From: Desulfotalea sp.
Lineage (GTDB): Bacteria; Desulfobacterota; Desulfobulbia; Desulfobulbales; Desulfocapsaceae
Assembly (NCBI GenBank): GCA_002733995.1
Contig: NVXR01000003.1
Location: 186,001 to 250,000, forward strand
Reading direction: 5' to 3'
Length of the DNA: 64,000 bases
The notes under the pieces are model-generated. The model had not been told where the DNA came from and did not search any database. It worked only from the letters and a program-made list of their open reading frames with translations. Below, piece by piece: positions 43,068 through 54,594 of the stretch; positions within the stretch are counted from its first letter, which is position 1; the number at the start of each line of letters is the position of its first letter. The position numbers and the translations under genes are program-made.

Positions 43068-44708
43068 ATGAATCTCGCAAATAATGCTGTTATCAGCATC
43101 CCTGAACCGATTAATGAGCCTATATTGGAGTACGCCCCCGGAAGTTCTGAGAAGAAGGCCTTGAAGGCCGCTCTCACTGAAATGGCGGGAAAAGAGCTGG
43201 ATATTCCAATTATTATAGCTGGAAAAGAGATAAGAACGGGCAATCTTGGCAAGGCGGTTATGCCCCACGACCACCAGCATGTCCTAGCTACATATCACAA
43301 GGCTGGGCCTAAAGAAGTGCAGATGGCAATTGATGCCGCCGTTGATGCCCAGAAGATGTGGCAGAGTTTTCGCTGGGAAGAGCGTTGTGCTATATTTCTC
43401 AAAACAGCAGAGCTCCTGGCAACTAAGTATCGTGCTTTGATAAATGCCGGTGCCATGCTTGCCGGTGGTAAGACCGCATTTCAGGCCGAAATTGATGCAG
43501 CCTGTGAATTTATAGACTTTTTGAGATTTAATGTACGTTATGCTCAGGAGATTTATGAGAGACAACCGATTTCATCTCCGGGGATCTGGAACTATGTTCA
43601 ACACAGACCTCTAGAGGGATTTGTTTTTGCGGTAACGCCTTTTAATTTTACAGCAATAGCAGGAAATCTGCCGACCGCACCCGCAATCATGGGCAATACA
43701 GTTGTCTGGAAGCCAGCCTCTTCTCTCGTTTATACCCCGTATCTGATAATGCAGATTCTGGAAGAATCCGGTCTGCCACCAGGGGTTATCAATTTTGTTC
43801 CGGGAGCCGGTGCTGATGTTGGAGATATCTGTCTTGCCGACCCTCGTTTGTCTGGTGTGCATTTCACTGGTTCCACTAGAGTTTTTCAGAGTATGTGGAA
43901 AACCATTGGCACAAATATTGCGAACTATAAGTCTTATCCACGCATTGTAGGAGAAACAGGCGGCAAGGATTTTGTATTTGCCCACGCAAGTGCGGATGTT
44001 AAACCTCTAGCCACAGCACTTGTTCGTGGTTCATTTGAGTATCAGGGACAAAAGTGTTCTGCCGCGAGTCGTGCCTATATTCCACGATCAATCTGGCCGG
44101 CCGTAGAAACTGAAATGAAAGGTCAACTGGCACGCATTAAAATGGGAAATCCCGTTGATTTCACCAATTTTATGGGTGCTGTAATCGATAAGGCTGCCTT
44201 TGATACGATCTCAGAATATATCGATTATGCTAAAAATAATGACGGGGCCGAAGTTATTATGGGCGGAAAGTGTGACGATAGTGTTGGCTATTTCATCGAG
44301 CCGACAGTGATCCTCGCTTCAGATCCCCATTTTAAAACCATGGTTGAAGAAATATTTGGACCTGTTCTCACCATCTTTGTCTACGATGATGAGAAGTTTG
44401 AAGAGACCTTGGATTTATGTGATACCTCGTCGATGTATGCTCTTACAGGTGCTATCTTTGGTAAAGACCGCAGGGCTGTAAGTTTTGCCACTGGAAAGCT
44501 TGAACATGCTGCGGGTAATTTTTATATCAACGATAAACCGACAGGAGCCGTTGTAGGTCAACAGCCATTTGGTGGTGGTCGTGCATCGGGAACCAACGAT
44601 AAGGCCGGTTCTCAGGCTAATCTGATGCGTTGGGTATCCACACGAACCATTAAAGAAACCTTCGTACCAGCGACGGATTTTCCCTATCCCTTTATGGATG
44701 AAGAGTAG
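43068..44708 (+). CDS. L-glutamate gamma-semialdehyde (delta-1-pyrroline-5-carboxylate) dehydrogenase
   Basis: FAVTPFNFTAIAGNLPTAPAIMGNTVVWKPA; GETGGKDFVFAHASADV; FEYQGQKCSAASRAYIP; follows PRODH. Confidence 0.94.
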   Translation: MNLANNAVISIPEPINEPILEYAPGSSEKKALKAALTEMAGKELDIPIIIAGKEIRTGNLGKAVMPHDHQHVLATYHKAGPKEVQMAIDAAVDAQKMWQSFRWEERCAIFLKTAELLATKYRALINAGAMLAGGKTAFQAEIDAACEFIDFLRFNVRYAQEIYERQPISSPGIWNYVQHRPLEGFVFAVTPFNFTAIAGNLPTAPAIMGNTVVWKPASSLVYTPYLIMQILEESGLPPGVINFVPGAGADVGDICLADPRLSGVHFTGSTRVFQSMWKTIGTNIANYKSYPRIVGETGGKDFVFAHASADVKPLATALVRGSFEYQGQKCSAASRAYIPRSIWPAVETEMKGQLARIKMGNPVDFTNFMGAVIDKAAFDTISEYIDYAKNNDGAEVIMGGKCDDSVGYFIEPTVILASDPHFKTMVEEIFGPVLTIFVYDDEKFEETLDLCDTSSMYALTGAIFGKDRRAVSFATGKLEHAAGNFYINDKPTGAVVGQQPFGGGRASGTNDKAGSQANLMRWVSTRTIKETFVPATDFPYPFMDEE

Positions 44709-44727
44709 AAAATAATACCGCATATTT

Positions 44728-44757
44728 CCTCTTGGGGGTTCTTTCTTCCCCAAGAGG
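44728..44757 (+). terminator. Stem-loop downstream of P5C dehydrogenase
   Basis: CCTCTTGGGG-N10-CCCCAAGAGG. Confidence 0.7.
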
Positions 44758-44927
44758 AGTCAGTCTCTACTCCTCCTTCTTGCCCCCCATACACAACGGT
44801 ATAACCTTGTAATACTGGCTCTTTCGTCTCCTATGAGCTGGCAAGATATAGCTACGTCTAGTATCTTGTTTCGCAGCGAGCAATTGTCTATTCAACCTTC
44901 CAATTGAATGCCTAGGTTGGAAAGCAA

Positions 44928-44968
44928 ACGCTATCGCCTAAAATATAGTGTTGCCCGGGCGATAGCGT
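44928..44968. repeat. Inverted repeat ACGCTATCGCC...GGCGATAGCGT
   Basis: 11-bp perfect arms, 19-nt loop, between convergent genes. Confidence 0.85.
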
Positions 44969-44980
44969 GGGACATAGCTT

Positions 44981-47308
44981 TTATGTTGAGGGGTGTATTG
45001 GTTGGATCAGAAGATGGTGGGACAGGGCGTGTTGCTGTAATACTTTGTCAATTTCAGAATAAAGGTGTTCCGGCCGGATTGGTTTTGAAACATAACCATC
45101 CATTCCAGCGGCAAGGCATTTTTCTTTGTCGCCTTTAACGGCGTAGGCGGTCATTGCAATTATTGGGATGTGGTGGCCATTATCTTTTTCGTTTTCGCGT
45201 ATAATTTGGGTTGTTTCGTAGCCATTGAGGTTGGGCATTTGGATATCCATCAAAAGGAGATCAAATTTTTCATCTTCATTTTTTTTGATTGCCTCGACAC
45301 CATCCTCCGCTGTAGTGACGTGCCAGCCTTCTCTTTCTAATATTGTGACAGCCAGGGTTCTGTTGATGAATTCGTCCTCAACAAGGAGAATGTTTAGCGG
45401 CGTGTTTAGTACTCCTGTCGGATGCTGGGCTCTATCTCCTGATGAATCGCAACACAGATCTGGGTTGTCCTGTTTTTGGAGAGGAAAGTGAATGGTAAAT
45501 TGGAAAGATGTACCCACTCCTTGTTTACTGTCGACAAAAATCTTGCCTCCCATTATCTCAACAAGTTCGGCCGCTATTACCAGGCCAAGGCCTGTGCCCC
45601 TTTGACTTGAGTCTCTGGTTGTACCTATTTGATTAAATGCTTTGAAAACATTAGAAATTTCATTTTTTGGGATACCTATTCCTGTGTCCTTTATAAGGAA
45701 ATCCAAAACAACAGAACCGCCTGCTATTGGCACGTTCTGATGAACAGATAAGGTGACTTCGCCTGTTTCTGTAAATTTTATACCGTTTCCAACCAGGTTG
45801 ATGAGAATTTGGCTTAATTTGTAGCCGTCCCCAACGAGAGCGTCAGGGATACAATCATCACATCGTACACTGAGAGATATATTTTTTTTCGCGGCACTTA
45901 TGGCAAGTATTTCCAAGGCTTCTGCGAGGATGTTGCGCAGGCTGAACGGTGCCGTTTCAAGTTCGAGTTTTCCTGCATCGATTTTGGAAAAATCGAGGAT
46001 ATCATTGATCAATTTGAGAAGTCTGTTAGCCGAACTGTGTACCATTTCCAGGTACGTTCTCTGTTGGCTTGTGATCTCTGAAGTTAACACAAGATCCGTT
46101 AGACCGATGATACCGTTCATCGGGGTACGAATCTCATGGCTCATATTTGCCAGGAACGTGGATTTGTTTTTTTCTGCATTTTCAGCCGATTCCTTTGCCT
46201 GTTTGAGTTCGTCGACAGCCATTTTTCTGCTGAGAGCTGCCCCCACCTGCTGGGCCACAAAAGACATGAGCTCTTTGTCTTTTTCAGTATAAACGGTGTC
46301 GTCGTAGCTTTGTACCGCTACAGCACCAGAGATGCCGTCTAGATGGAATGGTGCCCCCAGCCAGCTGGTCGGACGAGTTCCATGGGAGACAATGCTGTTC
46401 TTCTGACAGATATCATCAAAATTATCAGGGGTTAGCAGGAGCACCTTTTTCACCTGCAGCAGGTAACTGGTTAAACTGAGAGGGGTGTCTTCAAATTTTA
46501 TTTCCAGTCCTTGATATTGCGAATCGTTATCGTCCGCAAAATAAGGAAATTGAAAATATCTGCCGTCGGGCTTATTTTTAACCAGTGCAATGAAAAAATT
46601 TGGTGCGTGGATGTTTTTTCTGACTAAATGATGTAGTTTCTTGTACAGGGAGTTGATATCGACACTATTCTGAGCCTCTTCACTAATTTCGTGGAGGGCT
46701 ATTCTGAGCTGTTCCGAGTATTCAAGTTTGCCAATTGATTGCTGAAGTTCCAGAATAGTTTCCATGCTTTTGAGCCGACATCCAATGACTGTCGCCAGAG
46801 TTTCAATTGCTTTACAATACTCAGGGGTAAAGAAAAGTTGATCCTGGGAACCCAAGTAAAGAATAGCGCTTAGGTCGGTATCTCTAAAGACAGGCACCAG
46901 AAGGTGGACGGAGTGTGGGAGTGCCTTGAAAATTGTTGATGTACATTCATAGCGCTGGAACTGTATGGAAGTTTTTTCTTTCTGGAGTTGAAGAACAACC
47001 TGGTCATGAGCTGGTATGTATTCGGGAACCAGGCGCTGGTTAGTGGCATTGCCTGGTTCTGTTGTCGACGCTTGGGCGATAAACGAATTGGAACTTGAAG
47101 AGACAAGAAAAATTTCAATTGCAATAGGTTCTAGTTTTGTGAAGATATTTTCACGAAGAAAAGAAGCGAGTTGGTCAACGGTCCGGTAAGAACTTGGATT
47201 TGTGGTGAGTTCTTGAATCAGATCTAGAATTGGCAGCTTAGCTGGGCAGACTATGTGACTCTGGGAAGTTGTCATCAGTATCTCATTAGTATTTTGTTTG
47301 CCTTGCAT
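44981..47308 (-). CDS. GAF-containing hybrid sensor histidine kinase / response regulator
   Basis: [84 protein letters not shown]. Confidence 0.93.
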   Translation of the reverse strand: MQGKQNTNEILMTTSQSHIVCPAKLPILDLIQELTTNPSSYRTVDQLASFLRENIFTKLEPIAIEIFLVSSSSNSFIAQASTTEPGNATNQRLVPEYIPAHDQVVLQLQKEKTSIQFQRYECTSTIFKALPHSVHLLVPVFRDTDLSAILYLGSQDQLFFTPEYCKAIETLATVIGCRLKSMETILELQQSIGKLEYSEQLRIALHEISEEAQNSVDINSLYKKLHHLVRKNIHAPNFFIALVKNKPDGRYFQFPYFADDNDSQYQGLEIKFEDTPLSLTSYLLQVKKVLLLTPDNFDDICQKNSIVSHGTRPTSWLGAPFHLDGISGAVAVQSYDDTVYTEKDKELMSFVAQQVGAALSRKMAVDELKQAKESAENAEKNKSTFLANMSHEIRTPMNGIIGLTDLVLTSEITSQQRTYLEMVHSSANRLLKLINDILDFSKIDAGKLELETAPFSLRNILAEALEILAISAAKKNISLSVRCDDCIPDALVGDGYKLSQILINLVGNGIKFTETGEVTLSVHQNVPIAGGSVVLDFLIKDTGIGIPKNEISNVFKAFNQIGTTRDSSQRGTGLGLVIAAELVEIMGGKIFVDSKQGVGTSFQFTIHFPLQKQDNPDLCCDSSGDRAQHPTGVLNTPLNILLVEDEFINRTLAVTILEREGWHVTTAEDGVEAIKKNEDEKFDLLLMDIQMPNLNGYETTQIIRENEKDNGHHIPIIAMTAYAVKGDKEKCLAAGMDGYVSKPIRPEHLYSEIDKVLQQHALSHHLLIQPIHPST

Positions 47309-47578
47309 AAAGGTAGTTATCCCGGCTCACTTCCCGTTTACCGGGGTTAGTACATCTAGAGCAAACATCGTATGATACTGCCTTCCCTAGCTGACGGAGC
47401 ATTTGATATATTATATCAAAAATCAAGTACGAGATGAAGGCGGATTGTAAACTTTTTATTATGTTTTTTTGATTCTTGGCCTTACCTAGGGGCTGATGAT
47501 TGTATCAAAGTAACGGTATGATTAGCGTAAGGTGATGATTTAATAATTGTATTATACTTTTATGGAGGGGATATCTTC

Positions 47579-49039
47579 GTGTGTCAACGTCTGTATTTTT
47601 TTAAAAACATCGTCTTTGCTTTTCTCTTGGCTGGATTGTTACTCCCCTCTATTTTACTTGCGGCTTTCAATAGTGATGTAAGTCTGGGGAATATTAATGG
47701 CATCAACGATCAATTCACCGGCGATTATTCCCAAATGGTTAAGCGGCGTGTTATTCGGGTATTGGTGCCTTATAACCGTGCTTTCTTTTTCTTTGACGGG
47801 GCTCAGCTAAAGGGGATTTCCTACGAGACAGGACTTCAATTCGAAAAATTTATTAATAAAAAAGAGAAGAACAAAACCTTAAAGATACAGGTGATTTTCA
47901 TTCCTACTGCTCGGCATAAGTTGTTTGAAAAATTAGTGAATGGGTACGGTGATATAGCTTTAGGAAACCTCACAATAACCGAGGGGCGCAGGAAGGTTGT
48001 CGATTTTAGTACTCCTTTTGCAAACAATGTGAGCGAAATTGTGGTGACGGGTAGTTCTGTTGCAACTCTTACTGGGCCCTTTGATGCTTCAGGCATGGAA
48101 ATCCATGTAAGAAAGTCCAGTAGTTATTATGAAAATTTAATGAATCTTAACGAACTACTCAAAACTGCAAATAAAGCGCCTGTTGTCATTGTTGAAGCGG
48201 ATGAGAACCTCGAAGACTCAGATCTTTTGGAGCTGGTAAGCGCTGGAATTATACCTGCTGTCGTTGTCGACAACCATAAAGCGAAGCTGTGGAAAAATGT
48301 ATTTCCCAAACTAAAACTCCATGAAGAGGCGATAATTCATAGTGGTGGAAAAATTGGTTGGGCGCTGAGGAAAAATAGCCCTGAACTCAAAGAGGTGATT
48401 GCGGAATTTGCAAAGGGTCACAAAGCAGGGACCCTGGTTGGTAATGTGATAATTAATAGATATTTAAAGAATACAAGATATATAAGCAACGCGACCAGTG
48501 GCATAGAAAGGGAAAAGTTTGAAAATACCATCGACTACTTTAAGACCTATGGAGATATATATGATTTTGACTATCTAATGCTAGCAGCACTTGCCTACCA
48601 GGAGTCTACCTTGGATCAACGGCTGCGAAGTTCCGCCGGCGCTGTAGGTGTTATGCAGATTTTACCATCTACGGCAGAGGATAAAAATGTTGCTATCTCA
48701 AATATTGATAAAATTGAACCCAATATCCATGCGGGAACAAAGTATTTGAAATTCATATCGGACAGATATTTCCCGCCGGAAGGAGGTCTTGATGTGCTTA
48801 ACAGAGCACTTTTTACTTTTGCTTCCTATAACGCGGGGCCACGTCGGGTGACTAAGCTTCGGCTGGAAGCAGAACAAATGGGTTTGGATCCTAATCTCTG
48901 GTTTGACAATGTCGAGGTGGTTGCAGCCAAAAGAATAGGCAGAGAAACTGTACAATATGTCAGTAATATAATGAAATATTATGTGGCTTATAAGTTATTG
49001 TCCGAAAAATTTCATCAAGATGAGTCAAAGATGAAGTAG
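47579..49039 (+). CDS. MltF-like lytic transglycosylase (periplasmic binding domain plus SLT domain; GTG start)
   Basis: Signal peptide; SBP_bac_3-like N-terminal half (GDIALGNLTITEGRRKVVDFSTPF); SLT motif AALAYQESTLDQRLRSSAGAVGVMQILPSTA..FASYNAGPRRV. Confidence 0.92.
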   Translation: MCQRLYFFKNIVFAFLLAGLLLPSILLAAFNSDVSLGNINGINDQFTGDYSQMVKRRVIRVLVPYNRAFFFFDGAQLKGISYETGLQFEKFINKKEKNKTLKIQVIFIPTARHKLFEKLVNGYGDIALGNLTITEGRRKVVDFSTPFANNVSEIVVTGSSVATLTGPFDASGMEIHVRKSSSYYENLMNLNELLKTANKAPVVIVEADENLEDSDLLELVSAGIIPAVVVDNHKAKLWKNVFPKLKLHEEAIIHSGGKIGWALRKNSPELKEVIAEFAKGHKAGTLVGNVIINRYLKNTRYISNATSGIEREKFENTIDYFKTYGDIYDFDYLMLAALAYQESTLDQRLRSSAGAVGVMQILPSTAEDKNVAISNIDKIEPNIHAGTKYLKFISDRYFPPEGGLDVLNRALFTFASYNAGPRRVTKLRLEAEQMGLDPNLWFDNVEVVAAKRIGRETVQYVSNIMKYYVAYKLLSEKFHQDESKMK

Positions 49040-49119
49040 GGGAAGAACTGAAAAAAGACCGGAGCATTGTCGTTGGATTCGTTATACTTACCAACGGCAA
49101 AACTTCTGTTGTTACACCG

Positions 49120-49866
49120 TTAAAATAAGGTATCAAATTCTGATAAGTCTCTCTTCTTGTTTTTACTCTTCAAAAAATGTAAAAATTTCTTTCCCCTTCT
49201 ATTGAGAATCATCTTTTTGGGAATACCAATGTCTTTGATGAAACTGATACATTCAGTAAAATCTCCCACCCGGTTTGCAACGTGCGCATCAGTACCAAAG
49301 CTGAGGTAACCGCCTTGATTGGCAACAGCTTCTGCAAGGGCAGCACAGTATTTCCTGCTACCATGTCGAGAGGTGGTAAATGAAGAATTATTAATTTCTA
49401 CAAGAACATTATAGTTGGCTGCCGCCTTTGCTACCTCTACGACATCAATGGGAAAAGAGGGGTTACCTCCATGGGCGAAGATGTCAATTTTTCCAGACGC
49501 CATAGCCTTTACCACGGCGTCGGTATGCAAACGTTTCTTTGCCGGTGTTATAATGGGTTCATGGAGACTTGCCAAAACGATGTCCATTTCGTTGATGATT
49601 TCTTTATCAATGTCTAAATCGCCTTTAAAATTGACAATATTTGCCTCAATACCGCGCAAAATCCCCACACCCTCAACTATTCTGGGGATGACACACATGT
49701 TCATAAAATACCAAAAATGTGGAGCGCCTGGCATTTGAGGGCCATGGTCTGTCACGGCAAGTAGCTTTATTCCTCTACGGGATGCTGCTGTTATATTTTC
49801 ACCCAGGCTACTGTAGGCATGACTACTGGCTATTGTGTGTGTGTGACTGTCGACTTCAATGCGCAT
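49120..49866 (-). CDS. PHP-domain phosphatase (YcdX-like)
   Basis: EVDSHTHTIASSHAYSSLGENITAASRRGIKLLAVTDHGPQMPGAPH; DIFAHGGNP; SFGTDAHVANRVGDF. Confidence 0.92.
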   Translation of the reverse strand: MRIEVDSHTHTIASSHAYSSLGENITAASRRGIKLLAVTDHGPQMPGAPHFWYFMNMCVIPRIVEGVGILRGIEANIVNFKGDLDIDKEIINEMDIVLASLHEPIITPAKKRLHTDAVVKAMASGKIDIFAHGGNPSFPIDVVEVAKAAANYNVLVEINNSSFTTSRHGSRKYCAALAEAVANQGGYLSFGTDAHVANRVGDFTECISFIKDIGIPKKMILNRRGKKFLHFLKSKNKKRDLSEFDTLF

Positions 49867-50422
49867 GGAACTCTACTCCTGCAAAATATTAAATGTTCTA
49901 CAACTCGGTAGTGGGCTTAGAGAGCCTCCCCGAACAGTTATCTTTTTATCTTTTACCTAAATCTTGCAATGGGTAAGTTTGCCATGCCAGAAGGGTGCTC
50001 AATATGAAAGAAATAATACTCGCGTAAGGGTGATTATTGCAAATATTCATTATGGCTACATCAGGTTATTTTTTCAATGTTAAATGATTGACGATTACCC
50101 AGGTATTTCTCCAATATCGGTTAAATCACCGCCTGTAATAGTTTGTCATTGTTGCAAATCCGTTCAAGGGGAGCGTGGAGGCATACGAGTCATCAGTCGT
50201 GGTGTTGAATCATCTGTACTATAACATGTTGAAGGTGTCAAATGGAGAAAGATGTTGGCAATAAACTCTGCTGTACACGTTGCTGGGCAAAGCTGGGGGG
50301 GGACTTATCAGACAAAAAAATGGTTTGAGTAGGTTGTGGTGGGGTGGTCTAATATTATTTAGCTCAGTCACTTACTTGAAAATTATACAAGAGCCATGGG
50401 ATATGGTGGCTAGAGGAATAGA

Positions 50423-50923
50423 ATGATAAAAACAATACATGTAACAATTATAGCTATTTTTTATTTGCTGTTATTTGCTTGTATCCCTGGATTGTCTCTA
50501 GCAGCTACACATTCACCTCTGGATGCCTTTCCACTAGCAGAACAGGGGCAGGTTCGTCATGTTATTCTTCTAAGTGAATTCTTACGGGCTGAAGAAGGGA
50601 ATTTTAAGGTGGAGCTTATCCCGGGTCTACGAGTGAAGACTGATGGGGTGAATGTTTTTCACGTTGGTTTGTTTCTGAATCCTGTATCTCTCAGGGGGTG
50701 GGGATACACATATTATCAGGTGGGCGGTAAGGGGCTTGTGTCTAGAACCAAGATGGCGGTACCTACCGGGGATGCTACCGTGGAGAGTTTGGTTTTTGGT
50801 GGATCTTTGATGATACGTTATAACAGTCGTTTACCTATTGTTATTTATAGCCCAAAAGGCGTTGAGGTTCATTATCGTATCTGGTCGGTTGGCAAAGAAC
50901 TGAAGGTTGCAAAAGAAGGCTAA
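50423..50923 (+). CDS. Secreted hypothetical protein (ecotin-like possibility)
   Basis: N-terminal hydrophobic signal segment, short beta-rich body; ecotin resemblance is weak and not verified. Confidence 0.55.
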   Translation: MIKTIHVTIIAIFYLLLFACIPGLSLAATHSPLDAFPLAEQGQVRHVILLSEFLRAEEGNFKVELIPGLRVKTDGVNVFHVGLFLNPVSLRGWGYTYYQVGGKGLVSRTKMAVPTGDATVESLVFGGSLMIRYNSRLPIVIYSPKGVEVHYRIWSVGKELKVAKEG

Positions 50924-50965
50924 GGAAAAGTATCGATGAATCGGTAGGCTGTTTATATTTTCCTG

Positions 50966-51877
50966 TTACTTATCATAATATACGCCAAATTGTTCCTCAA
51001 GATCTGCTAGCTCTCGCAAGTGCGTTCTTTGCACGAGGCCCACTATTTTTTCAATTTCCGATTTTGCGGATAAATTACTAAAGATAAATTTAATACCGAA
51101 ACAATACTGGATTCCATTTGAATCTCGAAGGTTCGTTGCATGCATTATTGAGGCTTCAATGAGAAGAGGCTTTGCTCTAGGTATTTGGATGGAGCAGAAT
51201 ACCTTTTCATCCACCTGTATGTTTGATTTCCTGCCCATTGGGTCAAGAAGAGACATACCATTTAAACTGATGTTTAATGGCGTTGTAATTATGGGTTTTT
51301 TCTTAGTTCTTTCAATCGTTACCATGAATTTCATTGCTTTGGGCACTTTTGCTCTGAACTCTCTGGCCTGTTTGGAATTTTTGCTCACCAAAGGGAAGGA
51401 CACTTTAAGGGCCGGAATATCATTGATGGTTGTTCTACCTTCAAAATAGCATCCAATTTCAATGGCTGTACCTGATGAAATTATTTTAAGTATTAGTTTG
51501 CTGTTATTTCCTTCGCTAGCCGAGATAAGGTAATTGCCTTGGCTTGGTTCAAGTGGGGTTAAGAACAAATATTCGTGATTATTTAAATAAGATCCTGTTT
51601 CATAATCTGGATCTTTTAGGTTATTGGTCACGCCGTCTTCAGCCAATGTCTCTTCAAACGGATTATCTAAAACCCGACAAAAATACACTGTCTCTAGGTT
51701 GTTTATCTGTACTTCAAGTATAGTTTCATCAAGTAATGCACCTTTTAGAATGTTAGCCAGTGACTGCTTAGATGTGTCAAGCTTATCAATATCGACGAGG
51801 TGGGGGATATTTCCCGATGAATAATTATCTAAGGGGAAGAAATCTTGTAAGTGGGAGAGGATCGTATCGTTACTCAT
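50966..51877 (-). CDS. PilZ-like domain protein (degenerate)
   Basis: C-terminal ITTPLNISLNGMSLLDP (NxSxxG-like) within a PilZ-like beta pattern; canonical RxxxR not evident. Confidence 0.5.
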   Translation of the reverse strand: MSNDTILSHLQDFFPLDNYSSGNIPHLVDIDKLDTSKQSLANILKGALLDETILEVQINNLETVYFCRVLDNPFEETLAEDGVTNNLKDPDYETGSYLNNHEYLFLTPLEPSQGNYLISASEGNNSKLILKIISSGTAIEIGCYFEGRTTINDIPALKVSFPLVSKNSKQAREFRAKVPKAMKFMVTIERTKKKPIITTPLNISLNGMSLLDPMGRKSNIQVDEKVFCSIQIPRAKPLLIEASIMHATNLRDSNGIQYCFGIKFIFSNLSAKSEIEKIVGLVQRTHLRELADLEEQFGVYYDK

Positions 51878-52262
51878 CTAATCCTCGTGGATTGGTGATT
51901 GTTAGCATTAAAATTGTATAGTTACTGTGGATGTGAGGGTAAAATTCTGGCATGCTATAGTGTATTAGAAGCTACCCAAATTAACAAGGTCAGAGCTGGT
52001 AAACGTAGGTTTAATTGAAAAGGATGTTGTATGTTTCTGGAATTTTTAAACAAAAAAATGAGTAAATTAACCTCACTTGTTTTTTGTAGCACTATCAATA
52101 TGTTATTCCTAACATGAGCCGTCAGTGGAGTTAACCGGCATGTGCTTACGTTGGCTGAATAGTGGGGGATGGGACCGCTATAGTCTTGGTCTGTGAGCTA
52201 CTCATCTGTTCTTTTAAAGTCAGGATAATGAGGGCTTTGAAATATGGGAGAGCAGAGAAAAG

Positions 52263-53651
52263 CTACATTGTTAATAGGGAGGTTATCACCTGCACGTCTT
52301 CAGCGTTGTCGATTGAAAGAACCTTTTCTCGTAGTTGAGAGCATTTGTCTATGGTGAATACTCGTGTGGCAAGGGAGGTAAACTTGTCTATTATGGCGTC
52401 TGCTTGTAGTGGGTTTTGTGGGGCGCCAGAAGCGTAATCAACATGACCCTTAATGGTTTGACCATCTTTTGTCGTTATTGTTATATAGGGCTCTGAATCA
52501 AACGGCAACTCGGGGCTTGCAATTAATTCTACCAGTTCTGCGCCTTGTTTGACCTCCGCCATATTCAGATAGGGTTCTTCATATTCCGCTATAAATGCAC
52601 GTTCACAGGTAAGTGCTATACCAACGCTATATCGGAGGTTGAGTTGGGCCTCAAAGCGTGTTGTTGGCAGATCTTTGCGGCCAACCATCTGGGCCATCTC
52701 CGGGATGAGTTTTACTTCAATTTTTGCAATGTTTTGTGTGGTCAATCCGTGGGCCTTTTTCGCCTCGAAGATAACATCCAAGGTACTGTGGATATCTCGG
52801 CATGCGGCATAGGGTTTAATGCCACTGCGCATGATACCATAGCTGGTTCCTAGGGCATTGACGAGGGCTTCCGGGTGAATATCTTCCCGGGCATAGGTGC
52901 CTAAAAAACCTCCCCACTCTGATTCGAAGATATGAGCAGGTCCTGTAAAGCCGCTTTTGGCAAGAAAAGCGGCGGTCAGACCGGTCTCCGCAGCCCGGCC
53001 GACGTTGAAACGCTTAGACATGGCACCGTCCTCGCTAAAGGCCCAGGTCCCGCCTGTATAGCTGCCGGTAAGCCCGAGGGCCCAAGTTGTCTCTTTTTCG
53101 GAGAGGCCCAGGGCTTTTGAAACCGCCGCAGCCGCACCAAAACTCCCACAGGTGCCAGTGGAATGGAAGCCGTCGCTGTGGTTGTGGGGGCGATAGCCTC
53201 CGGCGCTGTCGAGAACCCTTCGAGCTACTTCATAGCCGACGATGATGCTTTCAAGAAGGGTTTTCCCACTGATAGTAGGGTTGGAATCAACCACAGCAAG
53301 AAGTGCGGGGATAATTACAGCCCCACTATGGTCAGCCCCACCGAAGTCATCCAGTTCTCTTGCGTGGGCTATGATGCCATTAAACAGTGCCGCTCCGTTA
53401 GGTGTGCTGCTTTTTTCTGTACCCCAGAGGGTACAAGGGCCCCCGCTCGGAGCCATGAAAGAAACCGCCCTAAGGGCAGCTTGCGCCTCTGGGGTGTCCA
53501 AACCAGCTAAAGCGGCCCCCAGGAGGTCCAAAAACAGATACCGGGCATGGGTCACAACCTGGGATGGAGTTGACTCAAGATTAAAAGAAACGATATAGCT
53601 GGCAAGTTGTTGGGCGTAGGTCGTCTGTTTTTGTTTTGTCTGCTCTTCCAT
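52263..53651 (-). CDS. MmgE/PrpD-family protein
   Basis: ARYLFLDLLGAALAGLDTPEAQA; NGIIAHARELDDFGGADHSGAVIIPALLAV; GYEVARRVLD; HSTGTCGSFGAAAAVSKALGLSE. Confidence 0.92.
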   Translation of the reverse strand: MEEQTKQKQTTYAQQLASYIVSFNLESTPSQVVTHARYLFLDLLGAALAGLDTPEAQAALRAVSFMAPSGGPCTLWGTEKSSTPNGAALFNGIIAHARELDDFGGADHSGAVIIPALLAVVDSNPTISGKTLLESIIVGYEVARRVLDSAGGYRPHNHSDGFHSTGTCGSFGAAAAVSKALGLSEKETTWALGLTGSYTGGTWAFSEDGAMSKRFNVGRAAETGLTAAFLAKSGFTGPAHIFESEWGGFLGTYAREDIHPEALVNALGTSYGIMRSGIKPYAACRDIHSTLDVIFEAKKAHGLTTQNIAKIEVKLIPEMAQMVGRKDLPTTRFEAQLNLRYSVGIALTCERAFIAEYEEPYLNMAEVKQGAELVELIASPELPFDSEPYITITTKDGQTIKGHVDYASGAPQNPLQADAIIDKFTSLATRVFTIDKCSQLREKVLSIDNAEDVQVITSLLTM

Positions 53652-53791
53652 GAATGTATATCGACTAAGAATAATTTTTACTGATTCATCCCTCTACTTG
53701 TCCACCGCTGCAGCGGATCAGGCGGAGTTAGGTTGGAATATTATTACACGCCCTCGTAGCCGAAAACAGTATAACGATCATGGAAAAGGCC

Positions 53792-54565
53792 TTAATGGGA
53801 GATGATTTGACTCAAAAAGAAAACAGTCCGGTCGTATTGAGGATTGTTAAAAAATGATTCCGGATCGTTCTCTTCCACAATTTCCCCTTCATCCATAAAA
53901 ACCACACGATCAGCCACCGTTCGTGCAAAACCCATTTCGTGGGTTACGCAGATCATAGTCATACCGGAGTTGGCAAGATCTATCATAACATCAAGAACTT
54001 CCTTAATCATCTCAGGGTCAAGAGCGGAGGTGGGTTCGTCAAATAACATCACTTTAGGGCTCATGCAAAGGCAGCGGGCTATGGCTACTCGCTGCTGCTG
54101 GCCACCGGAACACTGGCTGGGATATTTGTTCGCCAGCTGGGGAATCTTTACCCGTTCGAGGTAGTGAAAGGCCAGTTCTCTTGCTTCTTTGAGCGGCATT
54201 TTTCGTATCCACATTGGGGAGACGGTGAGGTTTTCAAGGACCGTCATGTGGGGAAACAGGTTAAAGTTTTGAAACAGCATGCCCACATCTCGTCGCACCT
54301 GATCGATATGCTTAACGTCGTTGGTTAGTTCTATACCATCCACGAAAATATCGCCTTTTTGATGGGTTTCAAGGCGGTTTATACAGCGAATGAGCGTTGA
54401 TTTTCCAGACCCGGAAGGGCCACAGATGACCAGTTTCTCGCCTTTACCAACAGAAATATTGATATCTTTGAGTACATGGAAATCGCCAAACCATTTATTA
54501 ACATTCGACATGACGATGAAGTTATCGTCCGGCTTCGCTTCACTATTATTTACAGTCTTACTCAT
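53792..54565 (-). CDS. Polar amino-acid ABC transporter ATP-binding protein (AapP/GlnQ-like)
   Basis: [55 protein letters not shown]. Confidence 0.95.
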   Translation of the reverse strand: MSKTVNNSEAKPDDNFIVMSNVNKWFGDFHVLKDINISVGKGEKLVICGPSGSGKSTLIRCINRLETHQKGDIFVDGIELTNDVKHIDQVRRDVGMLFQNFNLFPHMTVLENLTVSPMWIRKMPLKEARELAFHYLERVKIPQLANKYPSQCSGGQQQRVAIARCLCMSPKVMLFDEPTSALDPEMIKEVLDVMIDLANSGMTMICVTHEMGFARTVADRVVFMDEGEIVEENDPESFFNNPQYDRTVFFLSQIISH

Positions 54566-54594
54566 TAGGGGACAGCTCCTATGCTGATATCTTG

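Noticed and set aside
44908-45138. 76-aa + strand ORF downstream of P5CDH
   Set aside because: Overlaps an inverted repeat and the antisense of the hybrid kinase 3' end; no recognisable protein features
53163-53598. 115- and 118-aa + strand ORFs opposite MmgE/PrpD
   Set aside because: Antisense shadow ORFs in a higher-GC coding region
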